From Nitrospira sp. (lineage in GTDB: Bacteria; Nitrospirota; Nitrospiria; Nitrospirales; Nitrospiraceae), in NCBI GenBank assembly GCA_036984305.1, contig BQWY01000001.1, forward strand, positions 1 to 64,000: 64,000 bases of DNA, written 5' to 3'. A program made the translations under genes and the position numbers. This document shows positions 28,532 through 36,532 of this stretch, one piece after another. Within the stretch, counting starts at the first letter, position 1; each line of letters starts with the position of its first letter. The notes beneath the pieces are model-generated. The model worked only from the letters and a program-made list of their open reading frames with translations. It was not told the DNA's origin and did not search any database.

Positions 28532-29428
28532 ATGGCTGACCGAAAAAAACGATTGGATTCAAACGTGGAGGGAAATTTTTACGTCGACTCCACGTGCATC
28601 GATTGCGATACGTGCCGACAACTAGCACCCGCCAGTTTCGAGGAGGCCGGAGACTATTCGGCCGTCACTCGTCAGCCGCGCAACGAGCTGGAGACTCTCC
28701 AAGCCTATCAGGCGCTCCTTGCCTGTCCGGTGGGATCGATCGGCACGGAGCGAAGCGACCGAGGGTGTCTCCGGACCGCCAAGGGTAGCTTCCCACTGTG
28801 GCTGGCGGATGGAGTTTACTATTGCGGCTTCAATTCGGAGAAGTCTTTTGGGGCCAACAGCTTCTTCATCCAGCACCAGGACGGGAACTGGCTTATCGAC
28901 TCACCGCGGTACATCACGCATCTGACCGATGCCTTCGCGCAGATGGGCGGTGTCCGATACATCTTTCTCACGCATGAAGATGACGTCGCCGATGCCGCCA
29001 AGTATGCGAATCACTTCGGGGCGGAGCGCATCATCCATCGGGCGGATGCGGATGCCATGCCTGGGGCGGAGCGCATCATCGATGGATGGGATCCCGTGCA
29101 TCTGGCGCGGCAGTTCGTCGTGATCCCTGTACCGGGGCACACGCCGGGTAGTTGCGCCTTGCTGTACGACGAACGGGTGCTCTGCACCGGCGATCATCTC
29201 TGGTGGGAACCTGAGACACGACGCTTGAATTCGCCCCGACGGCTGGTATCGGATCACGAACAGCTCCTGCGCTCGATCGAGCGTCTCCGCGCGCATCGCT
29301 TCGAATGGGTGCTGGCGGGACACGGCGATCGAGTCCGGCTCGATTCGGAGACGATGCGCAACAAGCTTGAGGAACTCCTCGAACGCCGCAAACCGCAGCT
29401 ATCTCATCCGGGCATCGCAACGCGATGA
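28532..29428 (+). CDS. Ferredoxin-metallo-beta-lactamase fold fusion protein
   Basis: A 298-residue two-domain protein. Residues 15-75 form a single-cluster ferredoxin: Cys22, Cys25, Cys28 (CIDCDTC) and Cys65 in ACPVGSIG, enough for one [4Fe-4S] or [3Fe-4S] cluster. From about residue 85 a metallo-beta-lactamase fold follows, with FLTHEDDVADAAKYANHF, VPGHTPGS, LCTGDHLWW and LAGHGDR. The usual H-x-H-x-D-H metal motif is replaced by H-E-D-D-V-A, so the metal site is altered; related proteins with this variant occur in plants and cyanobacteria. ATG 28532 lacks a strong ribosome site (GGGAGACC). Stop and next start overlap by 4 bp. Confidence 0.85.
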   Translation: MADRKKRLDSNVEGNFYVDSTCIDCDTCRQLAPASFEEAGDYSAVTRQPRNELETLQAYQALLACPVGSIGTERSDRGCLRTAKGSFPLWLADGVYYCGFNSEKSFGANSFFIQHQDGNWLIDSPRYITHLTDAFAQMGGVRYIFLTHEDDVADAAKYANHFGAERIIHRADADAMPGAERIIDGWDPVHLARQFVVIPVPGHTPGSCALLYDERVLCTGDHLWWEPETRRLNSPRRLVSDHEQLLRSIERLRAHRFEWVLAGHGDRVRLDSETMRNKLEELLERRKPQLSHPGIATR

Positions 29429-30204
29429 CCCGATACCTTTTCGAGGATAATGCCACCGATCGTGAATGGCATCGCCTGCGCCTGATCGAACGGGCCGTTG
29501 ATCGAGAGACGATTGCCCTTCTGGAGCAGAGCGGGATCAAGGTCGGTGCAACCTGTCTGGAAGTCGGCGCGGGAGCGGGGTCGATCGTAGAATGGATGGC
29601 AACACGGGTCGGCACCTCCGGGCTTGTGCTTGCGCTGGACAAACAGACGATCTATCTACAACGGTTTCAGGATCCTCCGGTACGGGTCCTCGAAGGGAAC
29701 TTGAAAGATGTACCGCTGGAAGCCTCAGTGGACGTGGCTCATGCACGCTACGTCCTGATCCATAATGCGAACGACTGGGAACTCCTCGCAAAGATCCGAT
29801 CGGCTATGAAGCTCGGTGGTATGATCGTGCTCGAAGAGCCCGACTTCACGGCGGCCGCGCTTCTGCAACCCAAGCAGGATGAGGTGATTCAAAGGGTCAA
29901 CGGCGCGATCTGCAAGATGTTCACCGTCGCGCGGCTCGATCCGGCCTATGGGCTTCGGCTTCCCCAGAATGTGGCCGACGCGGGGTTTGACATCGTCCAT
30001 ATGGAAAGCCGCCTGCATTTGTGTCCGGGGGGGACCCCGATTGCTCTGGTTATGGCGGAGTCGGCTCGGGTGCTGCGCCAGTCGTACCTGAAGACAGGCC
30101 TGGTCACCGATTGCGATATTGACGACTATGTCGAACTGGCGCAGAACCGAAGTCGTTGGAGCGTGTATTACGCCACGATCTCCTTGCTCGCACGGGCGGT
30201 TTAG
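29425..30204 (+). CDS. SAM-dependent class I methyltransferase
   Basis: A 259-residue Rossmann-fold methyltransferase. Motif I is CLEVGAGAGSIVEWMA, followed by an acidic residue at the end of strand 2 (ALDKQT), DVAHARYVLIH and MIVLEEPDF. The substrate is unknown. Its ATG lies inside the stop of the ferredoxin-lactamase gene (4-bp overlap), so the two are translationally coupled and may act in one pathway. Confidence 0.85.
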   Translation: MTRYLFEDNATDREWHRLRLIERAVDRETIALLEQSGIKVGATCLEVGAGAGSIVEWMATRVGTSGLVLALDKQTIYLQRFQDPPVRVLEGNLKDVPLEASVDVAHARYVLIHNANDWELLAKIRSAMKLGGMIVLEEPDFTAAALLQPKQDEVIQRVNGAICKMFTVARLDPAYGLRLPQNVADAGFDIVHMESRLHLCPGGTPIALVMAESARVLRQSYLKTGLVTDCDIDDYVELAQNRSRWSVYYATISLLARAV

Positions 30205-30310
30205 CGGCTTAAGTGGAGAGGGGGAACGCTTCGATTGACTCGCCGGAGTCAATGCGAAGGAGGCATTCTTTGCCATGCAGGTGGCATGGCCATGTCACGA
30301 GGCGGATCGG

Positions 30311-30727
30311 ATGAAACGCATCACCGTGTCGAGCGGCGGACCATGGGAGGCCAAGATCGGGTACTCACGCGCGGTCCGGGTCGGAGCGTTCGTGCAGGTG
30401 TCAGGGACGACGGCGATGACGCCGTCCGGTCTTGAGGGAAAAGGCGACCCGTACGCTCAGAGCGTCCAAGCGCTGCGTACCATCGAGGCGGCGCTCCACC
30501 AGGCTGGAGCCAGCATCGGACACGTCGTGCGGACACGGGTCTACGTGACAAAGATGGAGCACTGGCAGGAGGTGGGCCGTGCCCATGGAGAAGTCTTCGG
30601 CACCGTGCGGCCCGCGATGACTATGATAGAGATTTCCAAGCTCATCGATCCCGACATGCTCGTCGAAATCGAAGCGGAAGCCATCGTGCCGGATGTTTCT
30701 TCACCGTCGGGTGAGGGCGCCCGGTAA
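30311..30727 (+). CDS. RidA family protein
   Basis: A 138-residue YjgF/YER057c/UK114 protein; characterised RidA enzymes hydrolyse reactive enamine or imine intermediates. The conserved features are MKRITVSSGGPWEAKIGYSR, SVQALRTIEAALHQAG, the Arg-bearing VRTRVYVTKM and the C-terminal VEIEAEAIV. ATG 30311 has GAGGCGG upstream; the frame opens at 30275 but that part is not conserved. It belongs to one of the less common RidA subgroups. The next gene starts one base after its stop. Confidence 0.88.
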   Translation: MKRITVSSGGPWEAKIGYSRAVRVGAFVQVSGTTAMTPSGLEGKGDPYAQSVQALRTIEAALHQAGASIGHVVRTRVYVTKMEHWQEVGRAHGEVFGTVRPAMTMIEISKLIDPDMLVEIEAEAIVPDVSSPSGEGAR

Positions 30728-30728
30728 C

Positions 30729-32363
30729 ATGTTCAATCCGTTGTTCGTTTGGATCGATCGCAATATTCTCTCCCTGGGCCGTGAGATGCGGCTGTCGTAC
30801 CTCCCGCCGCTCATGGTCTATATGGCCTACGGTATTTCCGGGCTCACCGGCATCGTCGGCACCTTCTTCGTCAAAGACTATCTCGGGCTTTCGGCGTCGT
30901 TTCTGGCCGCGCTCGGCTTTTGGGCCGGCATCCCATGGGCCCTGAAAATGCCCATCGGCCACGCGGTCGATCTCTTGTGGAAGTGGAAGAGTTGGCTTGT
31001 CGGAGTCGGCGCGGCCTTGCTGGCGACGAGCCTGTCCATCATGGCGGCGTTGATCGGGAACCGGGAGGCGATGACGGCCATCTTTCCGGCGGAGGTCTGG
31101 TATGTCGTGAGTGTGCTATTGGCTCCGATCGGCTACGTCATCCAAGATGCCGTGGCCGATGCGATGACGGTCGAGGCCGTCCCGCGCGTGGACGAGCACG
31201 GCCAGCCGTTCGACGAGCGGACCCGCAAACTGATGCATACGACCATGCAAACACTGGGGCGCGTGGCGATCATCGGCGGGGGCATTCTCGTCGCCATGGT
31301 CAACCTGTACCTGTTCACCGGGGTGGAGGGTCTGCCTGAATCGCAGATTGTCGAGATCTACCAGCGAGTGTATCTGCTGGCGCTCGTGATCCCGTTCGTT
31401 TCGGTGTTGGGTGTCGGAGTGGCGTGGTATCTGCGTCGACGCCACAAGCGGCAGCTCCGACGTGAGGGCTATTCGGCTCAAGACGTCGACCGCATGGTCG
31501 AGATACGCCAGGAAAACAGCGAACCCACGCATCCCAACTGGTGGATCCTCGGGGGCAGCCTGGTGTTTGCCGTCTTTACCCTGACCGTTGGACTGGGAGG
31601 CTTTCCGCACAGCGAAGAGATTGTCTTCATCGGCTCGATGGGAATCGTGCTCTTTCTCATGGCTCGGTTGGTGCAAGAACTGGAGCCCGACAAACGCTTC
31701 ACCTTGGTTGGCACCGCGGTCGTTGTCTTTCTCTTCCGTGCAATTCCAGGCACCGGTCCCGGTGCGACCTGGTGGATGATCGATCACCTCAAATTCGACC
31801 AGCAATTCCTCTCGCTCCTGTCGCTCATCGGTAGCAGCCTGGCGCTGGTCGGCATGTTCGTATTCAGAAAATTTATGGCCGAGCGATCGATTGCGTACGT
31901 CGTCGGATTCCTGACCGTCATCGGTACGATCCTCGCCCTTCCAATTGTGAGCATGTATTACGGTCTCCACGAGTGGACGTCGCGGATGACGGGAGGGATC
32001 GTCGATGCTCGATTTATCGCGCTGGTGGACACGGCGTTGGAATCGCCGCTCGGACAAATCTCCATGATTCCGATGCTGGCGTGGATCGCCAATTCGGCTC
32101 CGGCGGCGCTCAAAGCGACGTTCTTCGCGGTGATGGCCTCGTTTACGAATCTCGCGCTCTCTTTGAGTCAGCTCGGAACGAAATATTTGAATGAGATCTA
32201 CATCGTCACCAGAGAGGTCAAGGATCCCGCCACGGGGGTGTTGCAGGTGCCCGAAGACTACAGCCAGCTCGGCGCCTTACTGATCACGCAGTTGGTGTTG
32301 GGCTTGCTCCTCCCCTTCTGCGCGATTGTGTTCGCGAAGATTTCCCGCTTCAAAAGCGCCTAG
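30729..32363 (+). CDS. MFS transporter, folate-biopterin (BT1)-like
   Basis: A 544-residue integral membrane protein with about 12 predicted transmembrane helices. The N-terminal LSYLPPLMVYMAYGISGLTGIVGTFFV and GLSASFLAALGFWAGIPWALKMPIGHAVDLL resemble BT1/FBT carriers, as does DAVADAMTVEAVPR. A cytoplasmic loop at about 235-270 is highly charged. The substrate cannot be told; folate/pterin is only the family namesake. The start ATG is one base from the RidA stop, so these are likely co-transcribed. A repeat with inverted ends begins at its stop codon. Confidence 0.8.
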   Translation: MFNPLFVWIDRNILSLGREMRLSYLPPLMVYMAYGISGLTGIVGTFFVKDYLGLSASFLAALGFWAGIPWALKMPIGHAVDLLWKWKSWLVGVGAALLATSLSIMAALIGNREAMTAIFPAEVWYVVSVLLAPIGYVIQDAVADAMTVEAVPRVDEHGQPFDERTRKLMHTTMQTLGRVAIIGGGILVAMVNLYLFTGVEGLPESQIVEIYQRVYLLALVIPFVSVLGVGVAWYLRRRHKRQLRREGYSAQDVDRMVEIRQENSEPTHPNWWILGGSLVFAVFTLTVGLGGFPHSEEIVFIGSMGIVLFLMARLVQELEPDKRFTLVGTAVVVFLFRAIPGTGPGATWWMIDHLKFDQQFLSLLSLIGSSLALVGMFVFRKFMAERSIAYVVGFLTVIGTILALPIVSMYYGLHEWTSRMTGGIVDARFIALVDTALESPLGQISMIPMLAWIANSAPAALKATFFAVMASFTNLALSLSQLGTKYLNEIYIVTREVKDPATGVLQVPEDYSQLGALLITQLVLGLLLPFCAIVFAKISRFKSA

Positions 32364-32527
32364 CAGGATGTTGAAAAGCGCCGCCGACTGTTCTCGCTTT
32401 GCTCCAACCCTCAACGTAGCCAGACTCAGTACGCCTCGGGCTTTCGCTTGCTGCGGCCTTGAACGGGAAGGGGCGCGTCCCGGCGCCCCTGGGGTTGGGT
32501 TATTGGCGACGCTTTTGACCATCCTGC
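32363..32527. repeat. Intergenic repeat, family B, copy 1
   Basis: A 165-bp segment with inverted ends: GCAGGATGTTGAAAAGCG at 32363-32380 and, in reverse complement, GCAGGATGGTCAAAAGCG from 32510-32527 (16 of 18 match). Inside, GGGGCGC-N6-GCGCCCC (about 32470-32490) gives another hairpin. The same end sequence recurs at 49871. Such elements without a transposase resemble the miniature or REP-like repeats I recall from Nitrospira. Confidence 0.65.
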
Positions 32528-32584
32528 GAGCGGATCAAGCCTATTCGCGACTAACTACCAAAACACCTGATAACTGCTCGCGGG

Positions 32585-32614
32585 CTGACAGAGCCTTGAT
32601 CCGTGCGGTATCAT
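32585..32614 (+). promoter_or_regulatory. Candidate promoter upstream of tmRNA
   Basis: CTGACA at 32585-32590 and TATCAT at 32609-32614 are 18 bp apart. It is about 125 bp ahead of the mature tmRNA 5' end, so it would imply a processed precursor. Confidence 0.35.
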
Positions 32615-32746
32615 GTACAGGATGATCGAACCGGCTTCCAACGAGGCCCGAGCGACTGAGTACCCGAGGCGTAGGGTTTCATGTACGTCGCAGGTCGTGA
32701 AGGAACGAGAACAAAGTTGGAAGGCGGTTTCATCATCCTGCGGAAA

Positions 32747-33093
32747 GGGGGCGACCGGTATCGACGGAGGCACTGAGGTCACTGGCGCATGTCGAGCTCC
32801 TGGGGACTCGTTAAACCTCTAGGAAAACACACAACTGCCAATCAAGAACTGGCACTCGCAGCTTAAGCTGTGACGTTCTCGCATCGCTTGCCTGCGGTGG
32901 TGCGGGGGCGTGATGTGGCAGGCTGGTGCTCCGCCGGTGTTCAGCGGCGGAGGACGAGACTATCCTGAGCTAGCGGCCGTGTTTAGCCCGTCGACGGGCA
33001 TGCACGGTGGCGAATCCTAATCGTCGACTACACATGTAGGGCCGGTGCGCTGACGGTCTTCGGACAGGGGTTCAACTCCCCTCGCCTCCACCA
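32747..33093 (+). ncRNA. ssrA: Transfer-messenger RNA (tmRNA)
   Basis: A one-piece tmRNA of 347 nt that rescues stalled ribosomes with SmpB. The acceptor stem GGGGGCG (32747-32753) pairs with CGCCTCC (33083-33089) and is followed by an encoded ACCA. The 3' side carries a T-arm-like GGGGTTCAACTCCCC. The tag reading frame is GCC AAT CAA GAA CTG GCA CTC GCA GCT TAA, giving ANQELALAA and ending in the ALAA degron, at about 32838-32867. Pseudoknot sequences are plausible between. No tRNA gene lies next to it. The cognate SmpB gene is at 8957-9448. Confidence 0.95.
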
Positions 33094-33102
33094 TTTTCCA
33101 GG

Positions 33103-33142
33103 AACGGGACATCAAGCACGTAGCTTGGTTGCCCGTTTTTTC
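33103..33142 (+). terminator. Intrinsic terminator of tmRNA
   Basis: A stem with AACGGG (33103-33108) pairing CCCGTT and flanked inner pairing (CAAG with CTTG) is followed by TTTTTTC. It lies 10 nt after the CCA end. Confidence 0.85.
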
Positions 33143-33329
33143 TTCCCATTTCCCTGAATCACCCGTTGTCCGGTAATTTTCAAAGCATCAACGAACCTTC
33201 TCTGCCGAAGTCATTCCCCGCTTGGACTGGCAAAGGGCGGTAGATCATCATGGGTCGTGCTGACCCCCAGGGACTAGTCTGGGCCGTCTCGCTTGTATGC
33301 ACTCTGCCTAAAACTGGAGAACTCTCACC

Positions 33330-33809
33330 ATGCCGAAAATCTATGCCTGCATCTGGTCCAACGACAAAGCCGCGGAGATGGCGAAATTCTACAAGTCTAT
33401 CTTCAAAGGCACCAAGGTCGGCAAGACTTCTTACTGGGGCAGCAACCCCATGGGCGTCAAGGAGGGTTCCATACTGACCATGCACCTCACCCTCTTGGGT
33501 CAGAAAATCATGCTCCTGAACGGTTACACCAAGATGACCTTCAACGAATCCATTTCCTTCGTCGTGCCCTGCAGGACCCAGCGCGAGATCGACACCTACT
33601 GGAAGAAACTGACCAGCGGTGGAGGCAAGCCGGTGCAATGCGGTTGGCTGATCGACAAGTACGGCGTTCACTGGCAGATCGCGCCGGCTGAATTCGACAA
33701 GTGGAACACCAGCAAGAACAAGAAGAAGAAGGAAGCCGTCATGCACGCGATGTGGCACATGGTCAAGCTGGACCGCAATAAGCTGAAGGAAGCCTTCGAT
33801 CGCGCCTAA
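33330..33809 (+). CDS. PhnB-like VOC protein
   Basis: A 159-residue protein of the PhnB/3-demethylubiquinone methyltransferase-like VOC group: KIYACIWSNDKAAEMAKFYKSIFKGTKVG at the start (motif summarised), then LTLLGQKIMLLNG, ESISFVVPCRTQREIDTYW and the KYGVHWQIAP closing motif. These proteins are frequently annotated as methyltransferases without good evidence; the activity is unknown. It lies about 240 bp downstream of tmRNA with its own start after CTCACC and no strong ribosome site. Confidence 0.8.
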   Translation: MPKIYACIWSNDKAAEMAKFYKSIFKGTKVGKTSYWGSNPMGVKEGSILTMHLTLLGQKIMLLNGYTKMTFNESISFVVPCRTQREIDTYWKKLTSGGGKPVQCGWLIDKYGVHWQIAPAEFDKWNTSKNKKKKEAVMHAMWHMVKLDRNKLKEAFDRA

Positions 33810-34300
33810 TGCAGCCGCGCAGAGAACCCCTCCGACCGCTGAGCCTATAGGTATGAAACCCCCACGCTCAGGCCGGTTCATTTCCCCTCCCCCCTCTTGT
33901 GCGGCTACGTCTCCGGCGCCGCGCACTTGGGCGCCCGGCAAAACACCTGTCGCGCTGTTGTCGATCAGGAAGTTGACCCTCTTTGAGTACCGGCGGCTTA
34001 TCGGCGTAGCCCCTCACCGTTTCGCCTGAATTGCAGGGTCCCACAGCATGAGCAGTTTCGTGTTTATGTTCAGAAGCAACCTCGGCGTGTCGCCGGGACG
34101 CTATCGATCTCGGAGCGGTCCGAGATCTCACTACACCTCTGCGCAGATAGTGCTACAAGTCGGAATTTTCAGTTGATCGGGGCTGGCATGGATTTGCCTC
34201 GTGGCTTCAGGTAGGCTGCGAGGTTCCATCAGTGTTACAGGACGACCATTCTCGATATAGGGTGGTCCACTCATCCAATCTGTCGAGAGGTCATGAGAGA
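33810..34300. other. Gene-free interval
   Basis: About 490 bp. The minus-strand open frame at 33868-34131 is arginine-rich and domain-free. I looked for a duplicate of the tmRNA 3' end as an island boundary and saw none. Confidence 0.45.
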
Positions 34301-35410
34301 ATGAACCGACGGAGTCGCAGCTGGGGTGTGCGCCCTCTCATCATCGGCTTGTGCGCCGTGCTGGGTCTGCAGTCAGCTTCGGGCGCCGACGAGAAGGTCG
34401 AGCCACGCCCTCCCACTCAGTCCGAAGCCACGGGGAAGGCGGCCACACCACCGGCTCCGGCGGACGGGAAAGCTAAACCCACTGAGACCACTCCAACGGC
34501 CAATGGAACCAAGACGCCTGGCCCAGCTGAGGCGAAACCCAAGGCGCCTGAGGTCCCTCCATCGAATGGCGGGGCAAAACCTGCGAACGGGGCCTCACCG
34601 GACACAAAGCCAAAAAACGGGTCGAAGAAAAACACCTCCCCTGAGCCGGCGTCGAACTCCGCAGCGGCTCCCACACTTCCGACCGAGATCATGGGACAAG
34701 ACGGTGCCACGATGCTGTTGGTACCAGCGGGCGAGTTCTCAATGGGGAGCGCGGACGCGGACGATGACGAGCGTCCTATTCACCGCATCCACCTGGACGC
34801 ATTCTATATCGACAAGATCGAGGTCACGAACGCGCGCTTTGCACGGTTTGCAGCCGCCGTGATGAGCGAGCCCCCATGGGGATTTGCCAATCAAGACACC
34901 CCTGTGAAGAAGGGAGATCAACCGGTGCGGTGGGTCAATTGGATCGAAGCCACGGCCTACTGCGCGTGGGTCGGCAAGCGGCTCCCCACCGAAGCCGAGT
35001 GGGAGAAGGCCGCTCGTGGGACCGACAACCGCGTGTTTCCATGGGGCAATGATCCGCCCACTCCTGCTCGAGCTGTCTTCGGACTGATGGATGGGGCGGA
35101 ACCGTCCCCGTCAACTGGGGCACGAGCGGACGGAAAGAGTCCCTATGGGGTGATGGATATGTCGGGAAACCTCTACGAATGGGTTGCCGATTGGTATCAG
35201 GAAGACTATTACGCGCACAGCGCGGCAAAGAATCCTAAAGGTCCCGTGCAAGGATCCGCAAAAAGCCAGCGCGGGGGGTCCTTCACAAACGCCGCCTATC
35301 GACTGCGTGGTTCGTTTCGCACGAAGGGAGAACCGACGGAGCATCACCCCCGGGTCGGGTTCCGCTGTGCACAGGACGCCCCTCGAACCGATTCCAAGCC
35401 AGCCCCGTAA
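34301..35410 (+). CDS. Secreted protein with FGE/SUMF1-fold domain, catalytic cysteines absent
   Basis: A 369-residue protein. Residues 1-29 are a signal peptide ending in SASGA; residues about 30-125 form a long Pro/Ala/Lys/Thr-rich linker; residues 130-365 are an FGE-sulfatase fold with LLVPAGEFSMGSADADDDERP, FYIDKIEVTNARF, CAWVGKRLPTEAEWEKAARG, FPWGND, DMSGNLYEWVADWY and a final VGFRCAQ. Formylglycine-generating enzymes need cysteines in the RGGSW region; here it reads RGGSFTNAAYRLRGSF with no cysteine, so it is probably a binding or structural protein and not a sulfatase activator. ATG 34301 lies behind GAGAGGTCATGAGAG. Confidence 0.85.
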   Translation: MNRRSRSWGVRPLIIGLCAVLGLQSASGADEKVEPRPPTQSEATGKAATPPAPADGKAKPTETTPTANGTKTPGPAEAKPKAPEVPPSNGGAKPANGASPDTKPKNGSKKNTSPEPASNSAAAPTLPTEIMGQDGATMLLVPAGEFSMGSADADDDERPIHRIHLDAFYIDKIEVTNARFARFAAAVMSEPPWGFANQDTPVKKGDQPVRWVNWIEATAYCAWVGKRLPTEAEWEKAARGTDNRVFPWGNDPPTPARAVFGLMDGAEPSPSTGARADGKSPYGVMDMSGNLYEWVADWYQEDYYAHSAAKNPKGPVQGSAKSQRGGSFTNAAYRLRGSFRTKGEPTEHHPRVGFRCAQDAPRTDSKPAP

Positions 35411-35511
35411 GGGCGAAAGCTTGTGGTACGGCGATTCCAAAGTCGACGGTTTTCCCGCCTCCGGGCGCTCAGCCTACTGACCGACCATGCTCGTGGCCGT
35501 GCGGCCCGCCA

Positions 35512-36006
35512 TTAGGGCCACGTTTCCACGGCGGCGATCCCCTGCTGATACGTCGCGTAGACATACACCGGAACGCTCAAGGCTCCCAGGATGTCGACGA
35601 TCAGTGGTCGTACTTCCTCCCACTTGAGTCCGCCGACTCCGGTCGCGAGTCGCGTCATGGCCAAGCTGGTGATTTTCTGATCCTTAATTTCTTTGACTAG
35701 AGCATGCAGGGCATGATTGACGTGTGGTAACGTCGCACGCCCCGGATGGCCCACACCATGCGGCGCAGCCTCCTGTGTAAGAAGACTGATGATGATCGGC
35801 GCGTTGGGACCCTTCCAGGACCACACCGTCCCCGGTCTCGGGCTGGTTGACTGACAATAATGCCGGAAATCCTTGTACATCGACGGCCACTGCTCTCGCA
35901 GGGCCAAGGCCAAGCCCTGTTTGAAGTCGTCGAGTGGCGCTACGCCGTGCGCGATGGCCACCGACTTCGACAGAAGAATGTCGCCGCTCACTTCCTTGAT
36001 TGCCAT
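35512..36006 (-). CDS. Macro domain protein (ADP-ribose binding)
   Basis: A 164-residue single macro domain. The strand-loop GDILLSKSVAIAHGVAP is the ADP-ribose-pocket start, followed by DDFKQGLALALREQWPSMYK and the TRLATGVGGLKWEEVRPLI phosphate loop. Members bind or hydrolyse ADP-ribose derivatives, for example removing it from proteins or hydrolysing O-acetyl-ADP-ribose. ATG 36006 has AAAGGAG upstream; an ATG at 36060 is in frame but behind a weaker site. It is a single gene between the FGE-like gene and an empty interval. Confidence 0.88.
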   Translation of the reverse strand: MAIKEVSGDILLSKSVAIAHGVAPLDDFKQGLALALREQWPSMYKDFRHYCQSTSPRPGTVWSWKGPNAPIIISLLTQEAAPHGVGHPGRATLPHVNHALHALVKEIKDQKITSLAMTRLATGVGGLKWEEVRPLIVDILGALSVPVYVYATYQQGIAAVETWP

Positions 36007-36532
36007 GTCCCGGGCTCCTTTCGTGGTGTCGGTTACATCTTTGTTTACATAGTGCTCCAACGGAGACGATCAAGGGGGAGGGGAAGGGAAATTTGGTCTA
36101 CTGTCCATAGTGTGAGACACCCGAGACACCTTTGGTCCGCCCTTCGTCGCTAGTTGCCTCCTCACGTTCTCGCCGATGTGATGGCTATGTGGAGGACTCG
36201 GCATTGGGGCGTCGACTGCGTGGAGAGCGGGGTCGTGCTCGATCGGCCGAACGGTTCGAAGCAGAGCGACAGGGCGGCCCTGCGACAGAATGGCAGCAAG
36301 GCGGCAAGAGTGATCAACGTATCTCGAAGGGAACGTGTCGTAAAAGACGCCATTGCCGCGTACGTAGCGCTGCGCGGTCCCGATTTGGTCTGCAGACCTC
36401 GAACTGGTAATGGCGAAGTGTCCGCCTTCGAAATCCAGTATGCGTAGACGTGCGAACACCAGGAGGCTCGTCCAACGGATCCACAAATCGGCTAAATTTG
36501 ATTTTGCATAGCAAGTAAACTAAGGTGTTGAA
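36007..36532. other. Gene-free interval
   Basis: About 525 bp between the divergent macro-domain and trehalose genes. Open frames on both strands (for example 36154-36447) have no ribosome site or domain. A promoter for each flanking gene must lie here, but I did not find a strong -35/-10 pair. Confidence 0.4.

Noticed and set aside
34301-35410. Sulfatase-activating formylglycine-generating enzyme
   Set aside because: The fold matches but the catalytic cysteine region has no cysteine, and no sulfatase gene is present.
33094-36532. Genomic island inserted at the tmRNA 3' end
   Set aside because: tmRNA is a common insertion site, but no integrase, no phage gene and no repeat of the tmRNA end were found downstream.
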